A DNA stretch of 64,000 nt from Gp7-AA10 sp035636095 (GTDB lineage: Bacteria; Acidobacteriota; Thermoanaerobaculia; Gp7-AA8): NCBI GenBank assembly GCA_035636095.1, contig DASPZU010000088.1, forward strand, positions 1 through 64,000, read 5' to 3'. Under the pieces are notes generated by a model. It was not told where the DNA came from, searched no databases, and saw only the letters and a list, made by a program, of their open reading frames with translations. A program made the position numbers and the translations under genes. This document shows, piece after piece, positions 38,454 to 46,610 of this stretch (position 1 is the first letter of the stretch; every line of letters starts with the position of its first letter).

Positions 38454-40731
38454 ACTGCCAATACAAACTGTCAAAAATCATCGGGAACGTCGCGTGCGTC
38501 TGTCCGCGATGTTGGGGGCGGAAGCCGAACAGCACGATGCGGCCTTTGCCGTAGGTCATGGCCACCGCCGCCGCTTTGCGCGTCAGGCGCTCCTCGCCGT
38601 TGATCCAGCCCGACAACAGAATGTCGCGCGAGTCTTCCGGATAGGTCATCAGGACCCAGCGCTGCAGCTCGCCGCCCGGCGAAGTGGTGTCGAACGCGAT
38701 CGGGCGATCGAGGTAGATGGCGGTCTCCTTCGGCATATCGGCGGTCACGGGATGACTGGTGTTGACGGAAACGCGCATGAGCGATCCGGGGACCGAGAAG
38801 TCGGTCGCGCGGGCGAGGGCGTTGCGGACGGGAATGTTGAAGTTGTCGATGACGTAGTCGCACGCGGCGCTGAAGGCCAGCAGCGTGCCGCCGTTCTCGA
38901 CGAACTTCTTGAGAACATCGGCGCCTTCCTTCTCCAGCGCGCCGCGATATTCCGGTGGCAGCTCATCCTGATAACGCATCGCCCCTTCTTCGGCACGACG
39001 GCGTCCGTTGGCGATCTCGTCCTTGTCGACATCGGGCAGGATGAGGACATCGACGTTCTGAAGACCAGCACGCACATCCTGCGGGTGCAGCGACTTCGGC
39101 GCGAAACCGTATTGGTCCAGCAACCAGCGCGTCCACCCTTCGTCAAGCGCGCCGCCCCACGGGTTGTAAATCGCGATGCGCGGTTTTTTGTCGCTGGCGT
39201 GTTTCGCGAGGACGGCTTTGGTCGCGGGTTTGATCGATTGCACTCGCGCCGCCGAGGTCGGCGGCGCCCCACGGTCCACCGTGACGCCCATGGCCAGTGG
39301 AAGCGACCACGTCGCGACGTCGTAGGGCCGCAGAATCTCTTTGCCCGGCTGCAGCCGCACTTCCGGATATCGCTGCGGCTCGAGGAGCTGGGCGACGAAT
39401 TTCGAATACGGCTGCGCCATCGGAATCCAGTAGTCGCCGTTCTCCGATTGCATGACCTCGACGCCGTGCTCGAGAAGGATGGAGGCCATGGTCTGCGCCG
39501 TCGGCCAGTCGCGCTGATCGTGCGGAATGCGATAGGCCGGCATCCTGGATCCCCATGACACCGCTTCTTTGGCGCGGGTAACAATATCTCTCAATAAATC
39601 ATCACGATAATTACTAGCGATTTCATGGTAGGCATCGGACGCGATGCGCTCGTAATCCATGATGTCGCGCATCCGCCACGTTCCGCCCGGCCAGGGATTG
39701 GGATGATTGATGGTGGCCTTGTATTCGACCAGCCCCTTAGATCCGCCGCGGAGCTCGGTCGGCTCGATGTGGATCGGCGACGCGATGCGCGCCGAGGCCG
39801 TTTCGAGCAGAAGTCCGGTGATGTTCTTCCACCATCCGGTGTTGCGCGTTCCGCCTAACCAGTAGGCGTCGAATGAATAGCCGTAGATCAGACCCGCCTT
39901 GTGTGCCTGCTCCAGCCGGAAGGCCATGTTCGATCCGATGAGATTCGCTTCACGCCAGATCAGCGGATTGACAGTCGGATCGAGCGGATCGGCGAAGGGG
40001 GGGATGAACATGCGCGGGCCGTCCGTCCCCATCTGATGTTCGTCGACCCACACCTGCGGGAACCATTCGCGGTACACCGCGCGGCTCATCTGCTTCGTTT
40101 CGGCCTGCGTGAGCATGTACCAGTCGCGATTGTTGTCATGCCCGACGTAGTGGTGATAGAGCCACGGCAGGCGGCCACCCTCGTATCGGGTGCCGAGGTA
40201 CTTGCGGTAGTAGTCGGTGATCATGTTTTCGCCGTCGGGATTGAGCGACGGCACCAGCAGCAGCACCACGTTGTCGAGGCGCTTCTTCGTTTCGGGATCG
40301 TCGGCGCTGGCGAGCGCGTAAGCCCATTCCATGGCCATCTGACTCGACGCGATCTCGCTCGAGTGGATGTTGCACGTGACCAGGATGACCGACCTCCCTT
40401 CGCGTACCAGCGCGTCGATCTGCGAGTCGGACAGACCGCGCGGATCGGCTAGCTGCCTGGCGATGTCCTTGATCCGCGTCAGATTTCGCATGTTGGCCTC
40501 GGACGAGATGACGGCCATGATGAAGTCCTCGCCGAGCGTGGTCTTGCCGAGGTCTTCGATCTGCACGCGTGGTGATGCGGAGGCCAGCGCGCGGAAATAG
40601 GAGACGATCTGCTTGTAGTCGGCGAGCTTCTTGTCGGCACCGACTTCGAACCCGAGATACTGTGAGGGAGACTGAACGGCGGCCTGCGCGCCGATCGCGA
40701 TGAGCGCGATGACTATGAATGCTTTTTTCAT
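38452..40731 (-). CDS. Exported M14-family zinc carboxypeptidase
   Basis: 759 residues with signal peptide (MKKAFIVIALIAIGAQAA). The M14 core has IHSSE (HxxE zinc ligands) near residue 123 and a conserved RDWYMLTQAET block; the zinc His and catalytic Glu further on lie in the VWVDEHQMG region and near LLLETASA. A long C-terminal part (about 450-759) has a glutamine-amidotransferase-like look (VDVLILPDVDKDE, FVENGGTLLAFSAACDY) as in many large bacterial M14 enzymes. It should digest peptides in the periplasm or outside. TATAAT ends 8 bases before the ATG. Confidence 0.9.
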   Translation of the reverse strand: MKKAFIVIALIAIGAQAAVQSPSQYLGFEVGADKKLADYKQIVSYFRALASASPRVQIEDLGKTTLGEDFIMAVISSEANMRNLTRIKDIARQLADPRGLSDSQIDALVREGRSVILVTCNIHSSEIASSQMAMEWAYALASADDPETKKRLDNVVLLLVPSLNPDGENMITDYYRKYLGTRYEGGRLPWLYHHYVGHDNNRDWYMLTQAETKQMSRAVYREWFPQVWVDEHQMGTDGPRMFIPPFADPLDPTVNPLIWREANLIGSNMAFRLEQAHKAGLIYGYSFDAYWLGGTRNTGWWKNITGLLLETASARIASPIHIEPTELRGGSKGLVEYKATINHPNPWPGGTWRMRDIMDYERIASDAYHEIASNYRDDLLRDIVTRAKEAVSWGSRMPAYRIPHDQRDWPTAQTMASILLEHGVEVMQSENGDYWIPMAQPYSKFVAQLLEPQRYPEVRLQPGKEILRPYDVATWSLPLAMGVTVDRGAPPTSAARVQSIKPATKAVLAKHASDKKPRIAIYNPWGGALDEGWTRWLLDQYGFAPKSLHPQDVRAGLQNVDVLILPDVDKDEIANGRRRAEEGAMRYQDELPPEYRGALEKEGADVLKKFVENGGTLLAFSAACDYVIDNFNIPVRNALARATDFSVPGSLMRVSVNTSHPVTADMPKETAIYLDRPIAFDTTSPGGELQRWVLMTYPEDSRDILLSGWINGEERLTRKAAAVAMTYGKGRIVLFGFRPQHRGQTHATFPMIFDSLYWQ

Positions 40732-40739
40732 GAGCGCGC

Positions 40740-40749
40740 ATTATAGAGT
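40740..40749. promoter_or_regulatory. Overlapping divergent -10 hexamers, M14/LolC
   Basis: TATAAT (40740-40745, minus) ends 8 bases before the peptidase ATG at 40731. TAGAGT (40744-40749, plus) ends 8 bases before the permease ATG at 40758. Confidence 0.55.
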
Positions 40750-40757
40750 TGACATCG

Positions 40758-41981
40758 ATGGATCTCGCGGGCGCGATTGCATGGCGCTACCTGAAACGGC
40801 CGACCGACGCACTGGTGTCCGCGGTCGGCTTCGTGTCGGTGTTCGGCCTGGTCATCGGCGTGATGGCGCTGGTCATCTCGATGGCGCTGATGACCGGATA
40901 TCGCGGCGATCTGCAGAGGAAATTGCTGGCCGGCAACGCCGAGATCTTCGTCTATTCCGTCGGCGCGCCGATCACCGACACTAACCGGCTGTTGCAGACG
41001 GTCCGAGCGATACCCGGAGTCGGCGAGGCAGCACCGGTCCTGTTCCAACATGCGCTGGTGACCACCGAGCGCAACACCACCGGGACCGAGGTGATGATCA
41101 AGGGCATCGAGCCTTCGCGTTCGCGCGATTCGCAATTGCTCGCCAAGATCGTCGGGCCGTCGGCCAGCTTTGCCACATCAGAAGGCGAATCGGGCGTTGC
41201 GGTCGGGAAATACCTCGCGACCAGGTTGGGCGTACGCGCGGGCACATCGATCAGCATCACCGTTCCGACCGAAAGCGCAGGGAGCGTTCTGCCAAAAACA
41301 TCATCATTCGTCGTTACAAATATTTTCGATACCGGGTTTTACGAATACGACGCGCGATGGCTGTTCATCGATCTCCGCGATGCCGAACGCCTTTTCGACA
41401 TGCCCGGGTCCGCGAACCTGATCGAGGTCAAGCTCGCGCCGGGCGCGTCGCTCGACGTCGTGACGCGCGCCATCGAGTCGCGAACGGAGCATCGTTACGC
41501 TGTCAGCGATTGGCGCGAGATGAACCGGCAGCTCTTTTCGATGCTGAAGATTCAACAGCTGGTGCTGTTCATCGTCATCGGCCTGATCGTGTTCGTCTCG
41601 ACATTCAACATCGTCTCGACATTGATCATGACGGTGCACGAGAAGCGGAAGGAGATCGGCATTCTCGCCTCGATGGGGGCGGAGCCGCGGATGATCCGCC
41701 GCATTTTTCTGTGGTACGGCTCGATGGTCGGCTTCTTCGGCACCGCCCTCGGCGTCATCCTTGGGGTTGTGATCTGTTTCATCATCACGCGCTTCCAGCT
41801 CGTGTCGTTCCCGCCCGAGATCGCCGAGGTCTACTTCGTGTCGTCAATTCCGTTCATCACGCGCGCGTCGGATCTGATGATCATTTCCTTCTTCTCGCTG
41901 ATCGTTTCGTTCCTCGCCACGATCATTCCGTCGATGCGCGCCGCGCGTTTGAATCCTGTCGAGGCTTTGCGCCACGAGTAA
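40758..41981 (+). CDS. LolC/LolE-family lipoprotein-release permease
   Basis: 407 residues: membrane helix near 25-50, a large periplasmic domain, and three helices near 270-295, 320-345 and 375-395, the classic LolC/E topology. Motifs AWRYLKRP at the N-terminus and MTVHEKRKEIGILASMGAEPRMIRRIF and NPVEALRHE at the C-terminus are typical. It should extract lipoproteins from the inner membrane with a LolD ATPase that is not encoded here. An upstream TTG is possible but the ATG fits the promoter spacing. Confidence 0.92.
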   Translation: MDLAGAIAWRYLKRPTDALVSAVGFVSVFGLVIGVMALVISMALMTGYRGDLQRKLLAGNAEIFVYSVGAPITDTNRLLQTVRAIPGVGEAAPVLFQHALVTTERNTTGTEVMIKGIEPSRSRDSQLLAKIVGPSASFATSEGESGVAVGKYLATRLGVRAGTSISITVPTESAGSVLPKTSSFVVTNIFDTGFYEYDARWLFIDLRDAERLFDMPGSANLIEVKLAPGASLDVVTRAIESRTEHRYAVSDWREMNRQLFSMLKIQQLVLFIVIGLIVFVSTFNIVSTLIMTVHEKRKEIGILASMGAEPRMIRRIFLWYGSMVGFFGTALGVILGVVICFIITRFQLVSFPPEIAEVYFVSSIPFITRASDLMIISFFSLIVSFLATIIPSMRAARLNPVEALRHE

Positions 41982-42031
41982 TGTAGGACGGGCTTTAGCC
42001 CGTCCGGTCGGGCTGAAGCCCGACCTACATT
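41980..42031. repeat. Double-hairpin palindrome between convergent genes
   Basis: A 52-bp overall palindrome (AATGTAGG...CCTACATT) holding two hairpins, GACGGGC-TTTA-GCCCGTC and GTCGGGC-TGAA-GCCCGAC. It starts within the LolC stop codon and ends just before the STT3-like stop, so it may end both transcripts. Confidence 0.85.
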
Positions 42032-42036
42032 CACCG

Positions 42037-44268
42037 CTAATAGAAGATCGTCCGGCCTTCGCGGACATCCTTGTCGGTGATGATCAGCGCCTTGTCCCAC
42101 CGGTCGCGCTTTTTACCATTCACTAACAATGCGACGCCAACTCCGTCGGAGGTGTAAGGGATGACCCACTGCAAGTGCCCGGTGGTGTCAGCCGTTCGTT
42201 CCTGCCGGTACTGGAAGGTTCGATCCCGATTCGTCTTCACCGGAATCTGCAATTCCGCGGCATTCCCCGGCGTCAGCCCGCCCATAATTACGTGCGCCCC
42301 GGCTACTCGTTCGTAGATCTTCATCGCCGGATGGGTTCCGATCGGTGTGCGGAACGGAAGCGGGTTGGTCCACACCGTCTCGTAGATCAGCCGGAGATGT
42401 TCGGGCGGGTGCGACTCTTTGCCGCTTCGATGTCCGTCAAAAAACAGCAGTGAGTTGCGAAACAGGAACGGCCATCGCGTGGGAGCTGCCGCGGGCCGAT
42501 ACTTCGAGAACTCCTGCGGGCTGACGGCTCTCAACACCTTGAGATAGAAGTCGTGCAGAGTGTTGTCGGTGTTGTCGATCACCACATAGCGCGAGCGGTA
42601 ACGATCGAGGATCGGCAGCACTTCGTTCTCCGTGTCGCTGAACGCGTATCGCGCGTAGTCCACCATATGCCCGAGAAAAGCGGGCGTGGAGAACGGGCTC
42701 ACCACGGCGGGGCGATGCGCATGACGAACCAGAAGATGTCCGTAATCGCGGCGGGCGAAGACGGAGTACTCGGGCGGACCATCGCCCAGCTCGTGATGCG
42801 CGGTCGGCGGGGTGTTCTCTCGCATCCAGGCAAAGGCCTCGATGGTCTGTCCCATGGTCTCGCGCGTCTCCGTCTTCACGCCGCTCAAGTTGCACGTGAA
42901 CGAGCCGGTCACCCACAGCGGCTGCAGGAAAAAAAACGCGTAGATGGCCCAGCGCTTTACACTCGCCACCGCCACCAATCCTTGTGCAACGACGATGGAG
43001 TACCAGGGATGAGCGAACTGCACGTAGCCGAGGTGGGACAGACCAGTGATGACGCCGTAGGTGAAGAAGACTGCCAGAAGAGGCCAAAGGAAAGTTTGTG
43101 CTCTTCGCCGCTTCCAGAAAGAGACAATGCCGAAAGGGACCAGCAGCGCGCCCCAGGTGAAAATGTAGTACCACACCGGGCCGTACTTCAGGATGGAGGC
43201 CTCTTCCCCCTGGCTGCCGTTCAAGACATTTCCGAACATCAGGAAGCGCGCGCCTTCGAGAATGTTCCGCCACAACAGAGCAGCGACGGCCAGGCCCACG
43301 ATGACCAGCGAAAGCGCGACGATCGGGCGCTTGCGCTGCAGGATGAACGCCGCTCCCAGGCCGGAAAAGAGGATGAGCAGCGGTTGAAACATCAAGGTCT
43401 CGTCATAGCGAATCTGCATCAGGCGCCCGGCAGGAGTCGAGAATCCTGACAAGAGGGCGAACAGAAAAGCGGATCCATAAGTCCAGTAGGAGTGCTTCAC
43501 GAAATCCGGCGGCGCATTTTTTCGGAGTCCGAGAAGCAGCAGCACCAGCAGAAAAAAGAGCGAGTACTGGATGGTGGAGACATTGAAGAAGACCGCCGCG
43601 CCGATGGCGAAGCCGAGGAGCAGCGCGCGAAGTCGGCTCGGCGACCGCTCGTACCAATAGAGCAGCAGCGCAGTCACCGCGGTCATGAACGTGATGAAGT
43701 AGTGATGGTCGATATAACCAACCTCGGCATATTCGATATTGACGAACGACAGCGAAGAGAAGAGAGCGGCGATCAGCGCGGTGACGAAGGGCAGCAGAGA
43801 CGCGAAGAGATAAAGGAAGAGCAGTTGCGTCGCGGAATCGACGACGCAGGGGATCAGCCCGAGCACGGTTTCGTTGAGCGGGCGCGAGTGGAAGAGCAGA
43901 TCGAAGGGCTTGACGATGGTGGCAATCAGCAGGTTGTAGCCCATCGGCCACGGGACACGCAGGTTGTCGGGATAGTAGTCATACGTGTCGTAGAAGGGAA
44001 CGTGAGGGAAATTGCGCACGATCATTTCCGTGCGCCGCGCCTGGTAGTTGCTGTCGTAGAACTCGAAATTCCGATAGCCGGGATCGTTGGAAGCGAAGAA
44101 GTGCGGCCCCGAGGAGGCCACGCGCAGCGCAAACGAAATCAGAAAAACCGCGGCGTAGGCAAAGAGGCGAGCGCGCGGATTTGCGAACGGTTGGAACTGC
44201 GTCGCCGCTGGTGGCGGCGGCGCCTCGAGCTTTTTTCTTCCTCTGCCTTTCCGGCTCAACGCAACCAA
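42037..44268 (-). CDS. STT3/PglB-like GT-C glycosyltransferase (oligosaccharyltransferase)
   Basis: 743 residues with about 12 membrane helices and a C-terminal soluble domain. An acidic motif in the first loop (FASNDPGYRNF), a DHHYF in the third loop, and MRENTPP followed by ARRDYGHLLVRHAHRP match the plan of STT3/AglB enzymes. The usual WWDYG reads RRDYG, so the sequon pocket is altered. It would move a lipid-linked glycan onto a protein or another acceptor. The start is a TTG two bases after the murI stop. No glycan-assembly genes are nearby. Confidence 0.7.
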   Translation of the reverse strand: MVALSRKGRGRKKLEAPPPPAATQFQPFANPRARLFAYAAVFLISFALRVASSGPHFFASNDPGYRNFEFYDSNYQARRTEMIVRNFPHVPFYDTYDYYPDNLRVPWPMGYNLLIATIVKPFDLLFHSRPLNETVLGLIPCVVDSATQLLFLYLFASLLPFVTALIAALFSSLSFVNIEYAEVGYIDHHYFITFMTAVTALLLYWYERSPSRLRALLLGFAIGAAVFFNVSTIQYSLFFLLVLLLLGLRKNAPPDFVKHSYWTYGSAFLFALLSGFSTPAGRLMQIRYDETLMFQPLLILFSGLGAAFILQRKRPIVALSLVIVGLAVAALLWRNILEGARFLMFGNVLNGSQGEEASILKYGPVWYYIFTWGALLVPFGIVSFWKRRRAQTFLWPLLAVFFTYGVITGLSHLGYVQFAHPWYSIVVAQGLVAVASVKRWAIYAFFFLQPLWVTGSFTCNLSGVKTETRETMGQTIEAFAWMRENTPPTAHHELGDGPPEYSVFARRDYGHLLVRHAHRPAVVSPFSTPAFLGHMVDYARYAFSDTENEVLPILDRYRSRYVVIDNTDNTLHDFYLKVLRAVSPQEFSKYRPAAAPTRWPFLFRNSLLFFDGHRSGKESHPPEHLRLIYETVWTNPLPFRTPIGTHPAMKIYERVAGAHVIMGGLTPGNAAELQIPVKTNRDRTFQYRQERTADTTGHLQWVIPYTSDGVGVALLVNGKKRDRWDKALIITDKDVREGRTIFY

Positions 44269-44270
44269 GC

Positions 44271-45119
44271 CTAACTCAACGAGACCAACTCCAACGTTTC
44301 GATCTCCTGCTCCAGAAACTCGCTCGCAATGCGCCGAAAGCGTTCCGCTGCGTCGGTGACCAGAAAGGTGTAGGAAGCGGACCCCTCACCCCGGCCCTCT
44401 CCCCGCTCCGCGGGGAGAGGGTGTCGCGAAGCGACGGGTGAGGGGCGCATCGCACGCACGCACGCTGCGGTCGTCTCGGCGCTGTCTACGATCGCGACCG
44501 CTTCGCCCACGACGTGCTCGATCGTTCCGCGAAGAATCGGATAGTGCGTGCAGCCGAGGACCAGGGTGTCGATGCCGGCATCGAGCAGCGGCTCGAGGTA
44601 GATCTCCGCCACTTCGCGCGCGACGTGCGTGTTCGCCCATCCCTCTTCCGCCAGCGCCACGAACAGCGGCGCCGCCGATTCGATCACATCGATCGAAGGC
44701 TTGATCTTCTGGATCGCCCGCGTGTACGCGCGCGAGTTGACCGTCCCCTCGGTCGCGATCACACCGACGCGTCCCTTTGTCCGCTCGGCCGCCGCCCGCG
44801 CCCCCGGCTCGATCACGCCGATGACCGGAACGCTGAGCGTCTCCTGAAGCGCAGGCAGCGCCGCCGAGGTGGCGGTATTGCATGCGACCACCAGCATGCC
44901 GATGCCGCGCTGCACCAGGTGATCGGCCGCCTGGAGCGCATAGCGCCGCACGATCTCCGGCGATTTCGTCCCATAGGGCACACGCGCGGAGTCGCCGAGG
45001 TAGATGAGCGATTGATTGGGAAGGGCGCGGGCGATTTCGCGGAATACTGTCAGGCCGCCCACGCCGCTATCGAAAACGCCGATCGGACTATTCGATCGCG
45101 CCGCTGTCGCCCGCTGCAA
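44271..45119 (-). CDS. murI: Glutamate racemase with palindromic insertion
   Basis: 282 residues from a TTG at 45119 (start uncertain; the conserved sequence begins SPIGVFDSGVGGLTV). Both catalytic cysteines are present, VVACNTATS and VLGCTHYP. It makes D-glutamate for peptidoglycan. Near residues 225-246 an in-frame run (MRPSPVASRHPLPAERGEG) is the translation of the hairpin element at 44382-44445; it falls in the loop before the last helices, after the catalytic core, so activity is probably kept. The gene overlaps the regulator gene by 32 bp. Confidence 0.9.
   Translation of the reverse strand: MQRATAARSNSPIGVFDSGVGGLTVFREIARALPNQSLIYLGDSARVPYGTKSPEIVRRYALQAADHLVQRGIGMLVVACNTATSAALPALQETLSVPVIGVIEPGARAAAERTKGRVGVIATEGTVNSRAYTRAIQKIKPSIDVIESAAPLFVALAEEGWANTHVAREVAEIYLEPLLDAGIDTLVLGCTHYPILRGTIEHVVGEAVAIVDSAETTAACVRAMRPSPVASRHPLPAERGEGRGEGSASYTFLVTDAAERFRRIASEFLEQEIETLELVSLS
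44382..44445. repeat. REP-like hairpin element inserted in murI
   Basis: Outer arms CCCCTCACCC and GGGTGAGGGG enclose a perfect 12-bp stem (44395-44406 with 44410-44421) and a GTCGC-GAA-GCGAC hairpin. It is the most complete of three copies (others 8216-8262 and 23405-23481) and is the only one inside a core gene. Confidence 0.9.
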
Positions 45120-46485
45120 TGCCCGCTCCCCCTTCGCGCTTGATCCCGTACTGCTCGATTTTCTTGTAGAGATTCGATCGCGGCGTGTCGATGGCCTCGG
45201 CCGTCTTCGAAACGTTCCAGCCGTGCTCGCGGAGTTTGGCGAGGATGAACGCCTTCTCGGCCTCGTCCTTGAATTGCTGCAGCGTCGACAACGGCATGGC
45301 GCTGCTGATGATGTCGGTGGCGGCACGGAAAAACTCGGCCGGCAGATCGGTGACGTCGATGGTGTCGGAGGGCACCATGATCACCAGTCGCTCGATCATG
45401 TTGCGCAATTCACGAACGTTGCCGCGCCATGATGCATCCTGCAGCGCGCGCAGCGCGGCGGCCGTGAATTTTTTCGGATGCTTGTTGTGCTCTTCTGAAA
45501 AAAGGGCCGCGAAATGCTCCGCCAAAATCGGGATATCGTCCCGACGCTCGCGCAGCCGCGGCGTGCGAATGGGGATGACGTTGAGGCGATAGTAGAGATC
45601 TTCGCGAAAACGGCCGCCGCGGATTTCCTCGATCAGATCCTTGTTGGTGGCAGCGATGACACGGACTTCGACCTTCACCACCGTGGCCGCCCCGACCGGC
45701 TCGACCTCCCCTTCCTGAAGGACCCTCAACACTTTCGCCTGCGTGCGCAGCGACATGTCGCCCACTTCGTCGAGGAAAATCGTCCCGCCGTCGGCGGCCA
45801 CGAATTTTCCCGTCTGCTTGCGCACCGCGCCGGTGAAGGATCCCTTCTCGTGCCCGAACAGCTCCGACTCGATGAGCTCTTCAGGAATGGCCGCGCAGTT
45901 GACCTGCACGAACGCCATTCGCGCTCGCGAGGAGCGACGGTGGATCTCGCGCGCCACCAGCTCCTTTCCCGTTCCCGATTCGCCCTGAATCAGAACGGTC
46001 GCCTTGGTCGGCGCCGCACGCTCGATCTGCTCGCGCAGCTCGCGCATGCCGCCCGAATCGCCCACGAGCTGATAATCGCGCTCGGCGCGCTCGCGCAGCT
46101 CATCGACTTCCTCTTCCAGTTTCTGCGTGCGGACGGCATTGCGAACCGACAGAAGAAGCTTGTCGCGGTTGAGCGGCTTCTCGAGAAAATCGAATGCGCC
46201 GCGCTTCGTGCATTCGACTGCCGTCTGGATGTCGCCGTGTCCGGAGACCATGATCACCGGCGATTGGACTTTCTGCTGCTTGAGATTTTCGAGGACCTCG
46301 ATGCCGTCGAGGACCGGCATCTTGATGTCGAGAAGGATCGCGTCGTAAGCGACTTTGGTCGCCTTGTCGATTCCTTCCTGCCCCGATCGCGCTTCGTCGA
46401 TGCGATAGCCCTCGTATTCGAGGGTCATGCGAATCGCTTCGCGGATCCCGGTTTCGTCATCCACCACGAGGACGCGGTACGGCAT
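45088..46485 (-). CDS. NtrC-family sigma-54 response regulator
   Basis: 465 residues: receiver domain with phosphorylated Asp53 in LLDIKMP and acidic pocket VVDDE, AAA+ domain with GESGTGKE, a sigma-54 contact loop that reads GSFTGA instead of GAFTGA, GGTIFLDEVGD, and a Fis-type HTH near the C-terminus (VSKTAEAIDTPRSNLYKKI). It activates sigma-54 promoters on phosphorylation. No histidine kinase is adjacent. An AGAGG site precedes the ATG, and TAAGAT lies 16 bases upstream, so this gene has a short leader. Confidence 0.95.
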   Translation of the reverse strand: MPYRVLVVDDETGIREAIRMTLEYEGYRIDEARSGQEGIDKATKVAYDAILLDIKMPVLDGIEVLENLKQQKVQSPVIMVSGHGDIQTAVECTKRGAFDFLEKPLNRDKLLLSVRNAVRTQKLEEEVDELRERAERDYQLVGDSGGMRELREQIERAAPTKATVLIQGESGTGKELVAREIHRRSSRARMAFVQVNCAAIPEELIESELFGHEKGSFTGAVRKQTGKFVAADGGTIFLDEVGDMSLRTQAKVLRVLQEGEVEPVGAATVVKVEVRVIAATNKDLIEEIRGGRFREDLYYRLNVIPIRTPRLRERRDDIPILAEHFAALFSEEHNKHPKKFTAAALRALQDASWRGNVRELRNMIERLVIMVPSDTIDVTDLPAEFFRAATDIISSAMPLSTLQQFKDEAEKAFILAKLREHGWNVSKTAEAIDTPRSNLYKKIEQYGIKREGGAGIAAGDSGAIE

Positions 46486-46519
46486 AGTTCGCCTCTGTGC
46501 AATCTTAGCGCCCCGGCGG

Positions 46520-46590
46520 CATCCTGAGCCGCGGAGTCGGCGAAGGATCTCAAACTGCGCAGCTTGAGATCCTTCGCTGCGCTCAGGATG
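46520..46590. repeat. Palindrome in the ntrC-like/pepA divergent promoter region
   Basis: Nested arms ATCCTGAGC / GCTCAGGAT and GGATCTCAA / TTGAGATCC. It sits between two divergent promoters, 5 bases upstream of the pepA -10, and so cannot be acting as a terminator of either gene. Confidence 0.85.
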
Positions 46591-46595
46591 ACGGG

Positions 46596-46601
46596 TAGAA
46601 T
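46596..46601 (+). promoter_or_regulatory. -10-like TAGAAT, 9 bases before pepA ATG
   Basis: TAGAAT then CCGCGCGCT and the ATG at 46611; no ribosome site. Confidence 0.45.
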
Positions 46602-46610
46602 CCGCGCGCT

